Below are positions 10,908 to 19,856 of a stretch of DNA of 64,000 bases, one piece after another. Source of the stretch: Chromobacterium violaceum ATCC 12472 (GTDB lineage Bacteria > Pseudomonadota > Gammaproteobacteria > Burkholderiales > Chromobacteriaceae); the NCBI RefSeq assembly GCF_000007705.1, contig NC_005085.1, forward strand, positions 3,729,752-3,793,751, read 5' to 3'. Below the pieces are notes generated by a model, which worked only from the letters and a program-made list of their open reading frames with translations, did no database searches and had not been told where the DNA came from. Numbering within the stretch: the first letter of the stretch is position 1; each line of letters opens with the position of its first letter. Both the position numbers and the translations under genes were made by a program.

Positions 10908-11273
10908 TTAACCGACCAGGCGCTTGACGACGTCCAGCAACTTCTGCGGATCGAACGGCTTGACCAGCCAGCCCGAAGCGCCCGCGGCCCTGCCCAGCGC
11001 CTTCATCTGGTCGCTGGATTCGGTGGTAAGCATCAGGATGGGAGTCGAATTGTAGGAGGGTTGCTTGCGCAGAGAACGGATCAGCGTCAATCCATCCATG
11101 CCCGGCATGTTCTGATCGGTCAACACCAGATCGAATTGCATGCTCTGCGCCTTGCTCAAGCCGGCATTGCCGTCCACGGCCTCGGCCACCTCGTAGCCTG
11201 CGCTCTTGAGGGTGAAACTGACCATCTGGCGAATCGACGCGGAGTCGTCCACCGTGAGAATTTTCTTAGGCAT
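10908..11273 (-). CDS. cheY: CheY-like single-domain response regulator
   Basis: 121-aa receiver: acidic pair D9/D10 in ILTVDDSAS, phospho-acceptor Asp53 in LTDQNMPGMDG, Thr in MLTTES and Lys in LVKPF. It heads the leftward operon, 27 bp before cheA, and is closer to CheY proteins encoded with cheA-cheW-mcp clusters than to the enteric CheY (the copy at 15444 is the enteric-like one). It may be a phosphate sink or a dedicated output rather than the main motor-binding CheY (inference). ATG 11273 is preceded by GGGAAC; the open frame upstream of it is not conserved. Confidence 0.93.
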   Translation of the reverse strand: MPKKILTVDDSASIRQMVSFTLKSAGYEVAEAVDGNAGLSKAQSMQFDLVLTDQNMPGMDGLTLIRSLRKQPSYNSTPILMLTTESSDQMKALGRAAGASGWLVKPFDPQKLLDVVKRLVG

Positions 11274-11304
11274 GGCGTTCCCGTTATCGAGAGACTCCCG
11301 TTGA

Positions 11305-11333
11305 AATACACGCGGCCGCGCGGATTCCGTCAA
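11305..11333 (-). promoter_or_regulatory. Candidate sigma-70 promoter for the leftward che operon
   Basis: On the minus strand TTGACG, a 17-bp spacer and TGTATT, placing a start about 25 nt before the cheY ATG. The -35 matches 5/6 and the -10 matches 4/6 of consensus. I did not find a flagellar sigma-28 element here. Confidence 0.4.
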
Positions 11334-11742
11334 ACCAGCCATGCCGGCGCCATCCAGCGCCGGCAACCGCCCCCAGGCCCGGCGGACACACCGCGGGCGT
11401 CATCCCGCACAGGCAGGAACGACACCGCAACGTCATCAATCTTCAACGACAATATCGGAATAGCACTATTCACACGCTCCCGCCATCCATCCCATAGATA
11501 AATCCCGCTCTCATGGCCGGCATGGATTACGCAATCATGCACCAGACCGGATGAATCACGTGGCATCTATTGAAAACAAGGATTTGGTGCAGATGGCATG
11601 CAGCGGACTGCGCATGCATCCGCCGCGGCATCGACCGCCACTTTCCTGCCGGCAACCGATGGCCGGCACGAAAAGCGAGCCAGGCGGGAGCGCGCCCGCG
11701 CGCCGCCCGGGCCATGCAGGCGGCGGCGCAAGCAAGGCCGGC
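11334..11742. other. Non-coding gap between cheY and the STAS gene
   Basis: About 410 bases with no convincing gene. Short open frames on both strands have the codon pattern of random GC-rich sequence. No hairpin with a T-tract was seen. It separates the kinase-STAS pair from the cheY operon, so the two are probably transcribed separately. Confidence 0.5.
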
Positions 11743-12057
11743 TCAGGCAGCCGGCCGGATCGTGAACATCTTGTTGAAGCAGGCGATTTCGAAAACCTGC
11801 ATCACCGCCTCCCGGCAGTTGACCAGCACCATCGATTTTTTCTGCCCTGCGGCTCTTTCCTTCAACAGCAGCAGCATGCCCAGCGCAGAACTGTCCAGAA
11901 ACGGAACCTGGTCGAAATCAACCTGGATTTCCTGAACTTCGGGATTGTCCAGCAGCTCCTGGCTGGCTTGGCGGAATTCCTTGTGCAGATTGAAATCAAA
12001 CTGCCCAATCAGCACCATCTTCCCGACATTCCCCTCTACTCTGACTATCGGTCTCAT
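11743..12057 (-). CDS. STAS-domain protein (anti-sigma factor antagonist type)
   Basis: 104 aa, one STAS domain of the SpoIIAA/RsbV class. VDFDQVPFLDSSALGMLLLL contains the conserved D-S-S signature whose serine is phosphorylated in partner-switching systems. Such proteins normally bind a serine kinase/anti-sigma partner when unphosphorylated. It lies 65 bp downstream of a histidine kinase gene and is probably cotranscribed with it. Start ATG 12057, preceded by GAGGACCAGTG. No RsbW, HptB or SpoIIE-type partner is encoded in this window, so its target is unknown. In Pseudomonas, HsbA-type STAS proteins link Hpt/phosphatase switches to motility and biofilm; a similar job is possible here (inference). 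Confidence 0.88.
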   Translation of the reverse strand: MRPIVRVEGNVGKMVLIGQFDFNLHKEFRQASQELLDNPEVQEIQVDFDQVPFLDSSALGMLLLLKERAAGQKKSMVLVNCREAVMQVFEIACFNKMFTIRPAA

Positions 12058-12122
12058 CACTGGTCCTCGGCTTTCCATAGGTTCGCGAACACATTGAACG
12101 AACGACGCAGCTGGATCCGGCC

Positions 12123-13289
12123 TCACGCCGGACACGTCGGCAGCCTCAATTCGAAGCAGGCGCCGCCCGCCACCTTGTTGTAACACCGTACACTCCCCCC
12201 CAGCTCTTCGGCCACCTTCTTCACGATCGCCAGCCCCAGGCCGGTTCCGCCCGGCCTTTGCGTGAAGAATGGTTCGAAAATCCGCTCCCTCACCGCTTCG
12301 TCTATCCCCGGCCCGTCGTCCTCGACGCAGAATACGACATCGGCGCCGTCGCTCGCCACCGCCAGGCCGACCCGCCCGCCCGGCGACGCGAACTGCAGCG
12401 CATTCTCGAGCAGATTGATCAGCGCGCCCTGCAGCGCCTTGCGGTCTATCAAGACCGTTATGGCAGAATCGGCGGGCAGATTGCAATCAAAAAACACACC
12501 TTTGTCATGGCATTGCGGGGCCAGTACGGCGCATACGTCTTCCAGCAGCGGCTCCAGCGGCGCCTTCTCCAGCGACGACACCTGGCCGCGCACGAAACCG
12601 AGCATGTTCTGGATCAGGCCTTCCAGCGCGCGCATCCTCGCCAGGCTCTTGTCGACAAAACGCGCCCGGTCTTCCGGACGGGGAATATCCTGCTTCAAGT
12701 TGGCCGTATACAACATCGCGCTGGCCAAGGGCGTGCGCAGCTGATGCGCCAGCGCGGCGGCCATGCTGCCCATCGACGCCAGTTTCTGCTGCTGCGCGAG
12801 CTCGCTATTGAGCTGATGCAGCCGCGTCACGTCGTGAATAAGCACAATCCGCCCCCCGGACGCAGGCAAATCCTGGTATTGAAGCGTCAGGCGCCTGGAC
12901 TCGCCGCCGGCCTCCAACGCGAAGCTGCCATCCGCCTCCTGCGTCAGCAGCCGCTCCAGCACAGCCTCCCAATATTCTCCTATATAACAACCGCTTATCA
13001 GCGATTCCGCCGCCAGATTCTCGGCGATGACCCGCCCATCGGGAGACAGCTCCACCACGCCGGCCGGCAGCATCTTGAGCAACGACGCCAGCCGTTCCGC
13101 GAGCTCGGCATTCTCGTCGCGCTGTTTTCGCAACTGGCTGTTCGCCTCGTCCAACTGAGCGTTCAAAACATTGACCTGAACCTCAAGTTGTCTATATGCA
13201 TCAATGAGTTGCCCGGAAACCGCATTGAATTGCTCGAACGCGGCCTCGAGCTGCTGCTGATCCTTCAGGCTTGAAACCATAGTCGGCAT
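12123..13289 (-). CDS. Soluble PAS-containing sensor histidine kinase, FleS/FlrB-like
   Basis: 388 aa with no transmembrane segment. N-terminal coiled coil (about 5-65), a PAS fold (about 70-160: MLPAGVVELSPDGRVIAENLAAE), then an H box LAHQLRTPLASAMLYTANL, N box LINLLENALQFA, and G boxes DDGPGID and GGTGLGLAIV. The H-box wording (AHQLRTPLASA) is that of FleS/FlrB/AtoS-group kinases that pair with NtrC-type regulators such as FleR, but no such regulator is nearby. A STAS gene follows instead. Start taken as ATG 13289; GTG 13316 and ATG 13280 are in-frame alternatives and ribosome-site support is weak for all. Confidence 0.85.
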   Translation of the reverse strand: MPTMVSSLKDQQQLEAAFEQFNAVSGQLIDAYRQLEVQVNVLNAQLDEANSQLRKQRDENAELAERLASLLKMLPAGVVELSPDGRVIAENLAAESLISGCYIGEYWEAVLERLLTQEADGSFALEAGGESRRLTLQYQDLPASGGRIVLIHDVTRLHQLNSELAQQQKLASMGSMAAALAHQLRTPLASAMLYTANLKQDIPRPEDRARFVDKSLARMRALEGLIQNMLGFVRGQVSSLEKAPLEPLLEDVCAVLAPQCHDKGVFFDCNLPADSAITVLIDRKALQGALINLLENALQFASPGGRVGLAVASDGADVVFCVEDDGPGIDEAVRERIFEPFFTQRPGGTGLGLAIVKKVAEELGGSVRCYNKVAGGACFELRLPTCPA

Positions 13290-13325
13290 CGCTTCACTGT
13301 CATTTGTAAAAACCACTTAAACGGT

Positions 13326-13354
13326 ATGATAATGACCAGCTCATGGCGCGCCAA
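13326..13354 (-). promoter_or_regulatory. Candidate sigma-70 promoter for the kinase-STAS pair
   Basis: Minus strand TTGGCG, 17-bp spacer, TATCAT; starts about 40 nt before the kinase ATG. The -10 matches 5/6. The adjacent A-rich tract (13379-13397) separates it from the divergent cheV. Confidence 0.4.
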
Positions 13355-13457
13355 CACGCTGCAGGCCTCGCCGTGAGCAAAAAAAAACGGGAAAAACCAA
13401 TATCTGGCGTATAAAGGGAAGTAGTACGCCATTCCAAAAGATGCTGCGGAGGTTTCT

Positions 13458-14411
13458 GTGTCAGAGCTTCTCAAAAAAATCGACGCCAGAACCAAACTGG
13501 CGGGCACCAACAAGCTGGAAATCCTGCTGTTCTCTCTGGGGCATGATCAGCGTACCGGTCGAAAAGAAATTTTTGGTATCAACGTATTCAAAGTGCGCGA
13601 AGTGATGCGCACCCCGGAGATCACCTCCGCTCCGGAAATGCCCTCGTCGGTGGAAGGCATGGTCAGCTTGCGCGGCGCGCTGGTTCCCGTGATCGATCTG
13701 GCGAAATATTCCGGCATCGTGACCAGCAACCGCCCGGAAATCATGATCGTCACCGAGTACAACGGCCATACCCAGGGCTTTCTGGTCGAAGCAGTGGACA
13801 CCATCCTGCGCCTGGACTGGTCCGCGATGCGCGTGCCGCCGGACATGATCACCAACCGCATGGCCGGCCTGGTGACGGCCGTCACCGAGCTGGACAACGG
13901 CACGCTGGTGATGATGATGGACGTGGAAAAGGTTCTGGCCGAAACCAGCATCATCGACGATGGCCATAGCTTCATCAATATCGAACCTGTCAAGGAAGAG
14001 CGCCGCATCTTCTTCGCCGACGACAGCGCGGTCGCCCGCAAGCAGATCGAGCGCACGCTGGAAGCGATGAACATCAAGTACACCTCGGCCATCAACGGCA
14101 TGCGCGGCTGGGAAGACCTGCAAAAGATGGCCCAGCAAGCCGAAGCCGCCGGGCGCAAACTGTCCGACGAGCTGCATCTGGTGTTGACCGACGTGGAAAT
14201 GCCGGAGATGGACGGCTATATGCTGACCAAGATGATCAAGAGCGACCCGCGCTTCGCCGGCATCCCGGTGCTGATGCACTCGTCTCTGTCCGGCTCGTCG
14301 AACCAGAAGCTCGGCGAGTCGGTTGGCGTGGATTCCTACGTTTCCAAATTCGAACCGCAGAAGCTCGCCAGCAAGCTGCGCCAGATGCTGAAACTGGAAC
14401 CCAGCAACTAA
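13458..14411 (+). CDS. cheV: CheV chemotaxis coupling protein (CheW-receiver fusion), copy 1
   Basis: 317 aa: CheW-like domain (about 20-165: LEILLFSLG, FGINVFKVREV, MVSLRGALVPVIDL) joined to a receiver (about 185-310: IFFADDSAVARK, VLTDVEMPEMDGY, LMHSSLSG). CheV couples receptors to CheA and its receiver is phosphorylated by CheA, giving adaptation or phosphate buffering. It starts at GTG 13458 with GGAGG upstream. First gene of the rightward chemotaxis operon, 39 bp before a second cheV. The divergent gene is the soluble kinase. Confidence 0.95.
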   Translation: MSELLKKIDARTKLAGTNKLEILLFSLGHDQRTGRKEIFGINVFKVREVMRTPEITSAPEMPSSVEGMVSLRGALVPVIDLAKYSGIVTSNRPEIMIVTEYNGHTQGFLVEAVDTILRLDWSAMRVPPDMITNRMAGLVTAVTELDNGTLVMMMDVEKVLAETSIIDDGHSFINIEPVKEERRIFFADDSAVARKQIERTLEAMNIKYTSAINGMRGWEDLQKMAQQAEAAGRKLSDELHLVLTDVEMPEMDGYMLTKMIKSDPRFAGIPVLMHSSLSGSSNQKLGESVGVDSYVSKFEPQKLASKLRQMLKLEPSN

Positions 14412-14450
14412 CAGGCCTTCTTCAAGATTTTCAAGGGATAGGGATACGAC

Positions 14451-15392
14451 ATGCCTAGCACCGACGCCTCCTTGCTCGCCAGTGTTGACGCCAGGACCAA
14501 GCTAGCCGGCTCCAACAAGATGGAGATTCTGCTGTTCTCGCTGGGAACGCGCGAAACATTCGGCATCAATGTGTTCAAGGTGCGCGAGGTCTCGCAGACG
14601 CCGACCATCACCAAGACGCCCAATATGCCGTTCGGGGTGGAAGGCGTGCTGTCCTTGCGCGGCAACATCATCCCTGTGATCTCGCTGGCCAAGTTCATCG
14701 GCCACGACCATGGCGGCAGCAAATTCGACACCATGATCGTCACCGAGTTCAACAAGAGCACCCAGGCCTTCCTGGTGGACTCGGTCGACCGCATCATCCG
14801 CGTCGACTGGGACAAGGTGCGGGCGCCGGAGAACATCATGGCGGCCGCCGGCACCAACCAGAACCTGATCACCGCGGTGACCGAGCTGGAAAACGGCAAG
14901 CTGGTCTCCATCCTCGACGTCGAACAGATTCTGGCCAGCGTGGTCGGCGAACCCCGCCTGCCCGACGTGCCCACTGCCCAGCTGGAAACCGACCAGTACA
15001 TCTTCTTCGTCGACGATTCAGTGGTGGCGCGCAAGGAAATCACCGGTGTGCTGGAAAAAATGGGCATCAAGTTCCAGCAGGCCACCAACGGCCGCGAGGC
15101 CTGGGACCGCCTGCAGGTGCTGGCCGGCCGCAACTGGGCAGACGGCGAATGCCTGCACGATTATCTGAAAATCATCCTGGTTGATGCCGAAATGCCGGAA
15201 ATGGACGGCTACGTGCTGACCAAGCTGATCAAGTCCGATCAGCGCTTCAAGGGCATTCCGGTGATCATGCACTCGTCGCTGTCGTCCAACGCCAACCGAG
15301 CGATGGGCTCCAGTGTCGGGGTGGATTCCTACGTTGCCAAGTTCGACCCCGGCGTTCTGGCAGAAACTTTGATTCCATTCCTGCAAAGGTAG
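14451..15392 (+). CDS. cheV: CheV chemotaxis coupling protein, copy 2
   Basis: 313 aa, same CheW-receiver architecture as the gene before it: EILLFSLGTRETFGINVFKVREV, VLSLRGNIIPVISLAKF; receiver FFVDDSVVARKE with ILVDAEMPEMDGYVLTKLIKSD. The two are clear paralogues, with the most similar stretch at the C-terminus (VGVDSYV(S/A)KF(E/D)P). They presumably interact with different receptor subsets (inference). AAGGGATAG precedes the ATG. The operon has two CheV and no CheW of its own, so CheV may be the coupling protein for the second CheA. Confidence 0.95.
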   Translation: MPSTDASLLASVDARTKLAGSNKMEILLFSLGTRETFGINVFKVREVSQTPTITKTPNMPFGVEGVLSLRGNIIPVISLAKFIGHDHGGSKFDTMIVTEFNKSTQAFLVDSVDRIIRVDWDKVRAPENIMAAAGTNQNLITAVTELENGKLVSILDVEQILASVVGEPRLPDVPTAQLETDQYIFFVDDSVVARKEITGVLEKMGIKFQQATNGREAWDRLQVLAGRNWADGECLHDYLKIILVDAEMPEMDGYVLTKLIKSDQRFKGIPVIMHSSLSSNANRAMGSSVGVDSYVAKFDPGVLAETLIPFLQR

Positions 15393-15443
15393 TCGCTACA
15401 ATGTGCGCCTTGATGGAACATAGATAATTCAGGATATACCTCG

Positions 15444-15839
15444 ATGTCAGACAAGAATATGCGATTCCTGGTCGTGGACGACTTCTCCACCATGCGCAGA
15501 ATCGTCCGCAATCTGCTGAAAGAGCTGGGTTTCACCAACGTCGACGAGGCCGAGGACGGCCAGGTCGCGCTGCACAAGCTGAAAACCCAGAGCTTCGACT
15601 TCGTCGTCTCCGACTGGAACATGCCCAATATGACGGGCATCGAGCTACTCAAGGCAGTACGGGCGGACCCCCAGCTGAAGCATCTTCCCTTCATGATGAT
15701 CACTGCCGAGGCCAAAAGGGAAAACATCATCGAGGCGGCCATGGCCGGCGCCAGCGGCTACATTGTGAAACCGTTCACCGCCGCGACCATGGAAGAGAAG
15801 ATGAACAAAATCTTCCAGAACATGAACAAGCCAGCCTGA
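15444..15839 (+). CDS. cheY: Chemotaxis response regulator CheY (enteric type)
   Basis: 131-aa receiver very close to enteric CheY: D12/D13, phospho-Asp57 in [12 protein letters not shown], Thr in [11 protein letters not shown], Lys in [14 protein letters not shown]. Phospho-CheY binds the flagellar switch (FliM) and changes rotation. The WNMPNM(T/D)G motif and the following cheZ mark it as the motor-directed CheY. AGGATATACCTCG precedes the ATG. 45 bp precede cheZ. Confidence 0.96.
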   Translation: MSDKNMRFLVVDDFSTMRRIVRNLLKELGFTNVDEAEDGQVALHKLKTQSFDFVVSDWNMPNMTGIELLKAVRADPQLKHLPFMMITAEAKRENIIEAAMAGASGYIVKPFTAATMEEKMNKIFQNMNKPA

Positions 15840-15883
15840 GCATCAAACAAGACTGCCCGCATTTGCATTGAGGAGGATTGAAC

Positions 15884-16645
15884 GTGCCGGATCATATTAT
15901 GGAGAACGGGGACTCGCCGGAACTGGAGGCGTTGTTCGACAGCATCGCCCAGCAGCAGGATAGCGAACCCGAGCCGCCTGCCGCCGCGGCAGCACCGGCC
16001 GGCCAAGAGGCCGGCGCCAAATTGTTCTCGAGCGAGACCAATCCTTCGACGATGTATGAGCACATTGGACAGATGACCCGCAAGATGCACGACGCCCTGC
16101 GCGATCTGGGGTACGACAAGTCGCTGGAAAAAGTGGCCGAAACCATCCCCGACGCCAAGGATCGGCTGGCCTATATCGCCACGCTGACGGAAAACTCCGC
16201 CGAGCGGGTGCTGAACGCCACCGATATCGCCAAGCCGTTTCAGGACAAGCTGGAAAGCCAGGCCCAGGCACTCAGCGAGCGCTGGGAAAAACTGTACGCC
16301 AACCTGCTGAGCGTGGAAGAATTCAAGCGCTTGGCGGAAGAAACCCGGCAGTACCTCAAGGATGTGCCGAACCAGACCCAGGCCACCAATACCCAGTTGC
16401 TCGAGATCGTGATGGCGCAGGACTTCCAGGACCTGACCGGCCAAGTGATCAAGAAAATGATGGGCATGGTCAAGATCCTGGAAACCGAACTAGTCAATTT
16501 CCTGATCGAGTTCTCCCCCGACGACAAGAAGGGCGAACTGAATACCAGCTTGCTGAACGGCCCGGTCATCAATCCGGAAGGCAAGACCGACGTGGTCACC
16601 AGCCAGCAGCAGGTGGACGACCTGCTGGAAAGCCTCGGCTTCTAA
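15884..16645 (+). CDS. cheZ: CheY-P phosphatase CheZ
   Basis: 253 aa, mostly alpha-helical. The active-site helix AQDFQDLTGQVIKKMMGM holds the catalytic Asp and Gln pair (Asp143/Gln147 in E. coli). The C-terminus QQQVDDLLESLGF is the conserved CheY-binding peptide. It speeds dephosphorylation of CheY-P. Start set at GTG 15884, seven bases after a near-ideal AGGAGG; an upstream TTG (15878) falls inside that spacing and is less likely. An Ala/Pro-rich patch near residues 28-45 is unconserved. Confidence 0.95.
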   Translation: MPDHIMENGDSPELEALFDSIAQQQDSEPEPPAAAAAPAGQEAGAKLFSSETNPSTMYEHIGQMTRKMHDALRDLGYDKSLEKVAETIPDAKDRLAYIATLTENSAERVLNATDIAKPFQDKLESQAQALSERWEKLYANLLSVEEFKRLAEETRQYLKDVPNQTQATNTQLLEIVMAQDFQDLTGQVIKKMMGMVKILETELVNFLIEFSPDDKKGELNTSLLNGPVINPEGKTDVVTSQQQVDDLLESLGF

Positions 16646-16686
16646 AGCAACGCAAGCAAGACAACGCAGAACGGGTGGGGTGAAAT

Positions 16687-18588
16687 ATGAGCGAATTTGG
16701 CGGCATGGAAGAGTTGCTTCAGGACTTCCTGATGGAGTCCACCGACCTGCTGTCCGACGTGGACAACAAGCTGGTCGAACTGGAAAAACGCCCGGAAGAC
16801 AAGGCCCTGCTCAACGACATCTTCCGCGGCTTCCACACCATCAAGGGCGGCGCCGGCTTCCTCAACGTCATCCCCATGGTCAATCTGTGCCACCGCACCG
16901 AGAACCTGTTCGACAAGCTGCGCAACGGCGAGATGCATATCACGCCCGAGGTGATGGACGTGATTCTCGACGCCACCGGGATCGTCCGCGACATGTTCGG
17001 CACCCTGGGCCAGGGCCTGATGCCGGGCGACGCCGACGCCCGCGTGCTGGCCGCGCTGGATGCCGCGCTGGCCGGAGAGCCGGTCGCGGCTGAAGTCCAC
17101 CACGCGGAACCGGCGGCGGCGCCTGCCGCCGTTGCCGAAGCGGCTCCGGCCCCCGCCGGCAACGGACCGGACTGGAACCAACTGTACCAGGCTGTCACGC
17201 CGAATGCGGCAGCCGCTCCCGCGAGCGCGGCGCCTGCTCCCGCCGCCCAGGCTCCGCGCGCGGAACCCGCGCCGGCGCCGGCCCAGCCTCCCGCGCCGGC
17301 GGCCGCGCCCAAGCCCCCCGCCCCCAAGCCCGCCCCGTCCAAACCGTCCGGCGGCGGCGGCCCGGTGGCAAGCGGACCGCAGGAAAACACCATCCGCATC
17401 GATACCGTGCGCCTGGACATGGTGCTGAATCTGTCCGGCGAGATCGGGCTGACCAAGAACCGCCTGACCACGCTGCGCACCGAGATCCTGCAGGGCAACC
17501 GCGACACCAATACCCTACGCTCGCTCGACGAAGCCATCAGCCAGCTCGACCTGCTGGTAGGCGATCTGCAAAACGCGGTGATGAAGACCCGCATGCAGCC
17601 GATCGGCCGCCTGTTCCAGAAGTACCCGCGCCTGGCGCGCGACCTGGCCCGGCAACTGGGCAAGGAAGTGGAGCTGGTGCTGTCCGGCGAGGAAACCGAA
17701 CTCGACAAGACCATGATCGAGGATCTGAACGATCCGCTGGTCCACTTGGTCCGCAACGCCGTGGACCACGGCATCGAGTCGCCGGAAGACCGCATCGCCT
17801 CCGGCAAGAAACCGCAGGCGCTGGTCCAGCTGACCGCCGAACAGGTGGGCGACCACATCCTGATCGAGATCACCGACGACGGCAAGGGCATGAACCCCGA
17901 CGCGCTGCGGCGCAAGGCCATCGAAAAGGGGCTGATCGACCAGGAAACCGCCAACTCACTGGATGAGAAGCAGTGTCTGCAGCTGATCTTCCTGCCCGGC
18001 TTCTCCACCAAGGATCAGATTTCCAGCGTATCCGGCCGCGGCGTCGGCATGGACGTGGTGCGCACCAACATCCAGAAGCTGAACGGCCGCATCGACATCA
18101 GCTCGGTGCCGGGCGAAGGCACCCGCATCAGCATTTCGCTGCCGCTGACCCTGGCCATCCTCCCGGTGCTGGTGGTTCGTGCCTGCAACCAGCCGTTCGC
18201 CGTGCCGCTGGCCATGGTCCGCGAGATCATCACCATCGACGGCAGCGCGATCCAGGAAGTGTCGGGCAAGCCCACCATCGTGGTGCGCGACGAAATCCTG
18301 CCGCTGAAAACGCTGGCCGGGCTGCTGGGCTGGGAACCGACCCAGAAGCCCTACTTCGGTGTGCTGATGCAGTCCGCGGAAAAATCCTTCATCCTGGCAA
18401 TCGATTCCTTCGTCGGCCGAGACGATGTGGTGATCAAGCCGTTGCAGAATATCCGCCCGAAGGGCGTGGCCGGCGCCACCCTGTCCGGCGACGGCTCCGT
18501 CGTGCTGGTTCTCGACATGGAAGACCTGCTGGCATCCAGCGAAAGCAACAATACCCAGACTCGGACGACGGATATGATTGCCACCTAA
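16687..18588 (+). CDS. cheA: Chemotaxis histidine kinase CheA (second copy)
   Basis: 633 aa. P1 Hpt with phospho-His50 in GFHTIKGGAGFL. A long Ala/Pro-rich linker (about 128-235) stands where P2 would be, so no clear P2 CheY-docking domain is visible. P3, P4 ([31 protein letters not shown]) and P5 follow. It is shorter than and clearly diverged from the CheA at 8634-10880. Placement after cheY-cheZ suggests it is the kinase feeding the flagellar CheY (inference). GGGGTGAAAT precedes the ATG. The stop is 12 bp before the EAL/HDOD gene. Confidence 0.96.
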   Translation: MSEFGGMEELLQDFLMESTDLLSDVDNKLVELEKRPEDKALLNDIFRGFHTIKGGAGFLNVIPMVNLCHRTENLFDKLRNGEMHITPEVMDVILDATGIVRDMFGTLGQGLMPGDADARVLAALDAALAGEPVAAEVHHAEPAAAPAAVAEAAPAPAGNGPDWNQLYQAVTPNAAAAPASAAPAPAAQAPRAEPAPAPAQPPAPAAAPKPPAPKPAPSKPSGGGGPVASGPQENTIRIDTVRLDMVLNLSGEIGLTKNRLTTLRTEILQGNRDTNTLRSLDEAISQLDLLVGDLQNAVMKTRMQPIGRLFQKYPRLARDLARQLGKEVELVLSGEETELDKTMIEDLNDPLVHLVRNAVDHGIESPEDRIASGKKPQALVQLTAEQVGDHILIEITDDGKGMNPDALRRKAIEKGLIDQETANSLDEKQCLQLIFLPGFSTKDQISSVSGRGVGMDVVRTNIQKLNGRIDISSVPGEGTRISISLPLTLAILPVLVVRACNQPFAVPLAMVREIITIDGSAIQEVSGKPTIVVRDEILPLKTLAGLLGWEPTQKPYFGVLMQSAEKSFILAIDSFVGRDDVVIKPLQNIRPKGVAGATLSGDGSVVLVLDMEDLLASSESNNTQTRTTDMIAT

Positions 18589-18600
18589 ACACAGGGTGCA

Positions 18601-19827
18601 ATGATGACCACCAACACCGCCTTCATCGGAAGGCAGCCGGTATTGAACCGCAACCAGCAGCTCATAGGTTATGAGCTGCTTTTTCGTCCCAGCGGGGACG
18701 CCATCGGCGTGGGCCGCCATACCGAACTCCAGGCCGACACCGATGTGCTGGTGAATACGCTGAACAATATGGGCACCAGCTGGCTGATAGGCAACAAGCT
18801 GGCGTTCATCAATGTCGGCGAGACCATGCTGAACAGCGAATTCCTGGAACTGCTGCCGCCCCGGCGCATCATTCTGGACCTGTCGCCGCGCATCGTGCCC
18901 AGCAATGAGCTGTTGTCCCGCGCCCGCCACCTGCGTTCGATGGGCTTCGGCATCGCGCTGGACGACTTCAGCTTCGAATCCCCGGCCGCCGCCTTTCTCG
19001 AACTCGCCAACTACGTCAAGCTGGACATCCAGAACCAGGACACCACCCGTTTCCAGATGCTGGCCGCGCGGCTGCGCAGCTATCCGCTGATCCGCATCGC
19101 CGAACGGGTGGAAACCCACGCCCAGTTCCATCTGTGCAAGGAACTGGGCATGGACGGCTTCCAGGGCTATTACTTCGCCCGTCCGGAGACGCTGGCGGCC
19201 AAGGTGATCCATCCCGCCTTCAGCAACACGCTGGAGCTGCTGAACCTGCTGCGCATGGACGCCGACATCCGCGACATCGAGCAGGTGCTGAAACGCGATG
19301 TCGCCCTGTCCTACAAGCTGCTGCGCTACGTCAACTCCGCCGCGGCCGGCCTCAACACCACGATCAGCTCCTTTTCCCATGCCGTCACCGTGCTGGGCTA
19401 CCAGAAGCTCTACCGCTGGCTGACCTTGCTGCTGGTCACGGCCTCGGACGACAACAACGCCCCGCCCGCGCTGCAGAAAACCGCCGTCACCCGGGGCCGC
19501 TTCATGGAACTGCTGGGCGTGGAGCTGGGCGAGCGCCACGACGTCAACGACAATCTGTTCATCGTCGGCCTGTTCAGCCTGCTGGACGTGCTGTTCGACA
19601 TGCCGATGGACAAAATCATCGAGCACCTGCAGCTCCCGCCCCAGGTCATGGACGCCTTGCTGCACGAACGCGGCGCGATCAGCCTCTACCTGAAGCTGGC
19701 GCGCGCCTGCGAGGACGGGACGCTCGACGGCGTGCCGCAGCTATGCGATCAACTGGGCCTGTCCAGCGAGCAGCTGAACCAGGCCCACATCTCCGCGCTC
19801 GCCTGGGTGGAGGAACTCGGCTTATAA
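18601..19827 (+). CDS. EAL-HDOD signalling protein (YuxH type), probably enzymatically inactive
   Basis: 408 aa. N-terminal EAL-like domain (about 5-200) followed by an HDOD domain (about 205-395: NTLELLNLLRMDADIRDIEQVLKRD). Key EAL residues are altered: the motif reads GYELLFRP and the metal loop DDFSFES instead of DDFGTG. c-di-GMP hydrolysis is therefore unlikely; binding or regulation through protein contacts is more plausible (inference). It follows cheA by 12 bp and looks cotranscribed, which ties it to motility control. The end lies 29 bp before tsaB. Confidence 0.9.
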   Translation: MMTTNTAFIGRQPVLNRNQQLIGYELLFRPSGDAIGVGRHTELQADTDVLVNTLNNMGTSWLIGNKLAFINVGETMLNSEFLELLPPRRIILDLSPRIVPSNELLSRARHLRSMGFGIALDDFSFESPAAAFLELANYVKLDIQNQDTTRFQMLAARLRSYPLIRIAERVETHAQFHLCKELGMDGFQGYYFARPETLAAKVIHPAFSNTLELLNLLRMDADIRDIEQVLKRDVALSYKLLRYVNSAAAGLNTTISSFSHAVTVLGYQKLYRWLTLLLVTASDDNNAPPALQKTAVTRGRFMELLGVELGERHDVNDNLFIVGLFSLLDVLFDMPMDKIIEHLQLPPQVMDALLHERGAISLYLKLARACEDGTLDGVPQLCDQLGLSSEQLNQAHISALAWVEELGL

Positions 19828-19856
19828 TTCCCAGCCTTGCAAGCGCATCAAACCCA

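Noticed and set aside
11274-11560. Sigma-28 flagellar promoter for the cheY operon
   Set aside because: No TAAA-N15-GCCGATAA-like element was found; a sigma-70-type pair fits better.
17956-19665. Long antisense open frame (569 codons) over cheA2/EAL gene, and similar ones at 22618-24375, 29752-31215 and 40030-41781
   Set aside because: They mirror strongly biased GC-rich genes on the other strand, have no family resemblance, and are rich in His/Arg/Val of the kind seen in such shadows.
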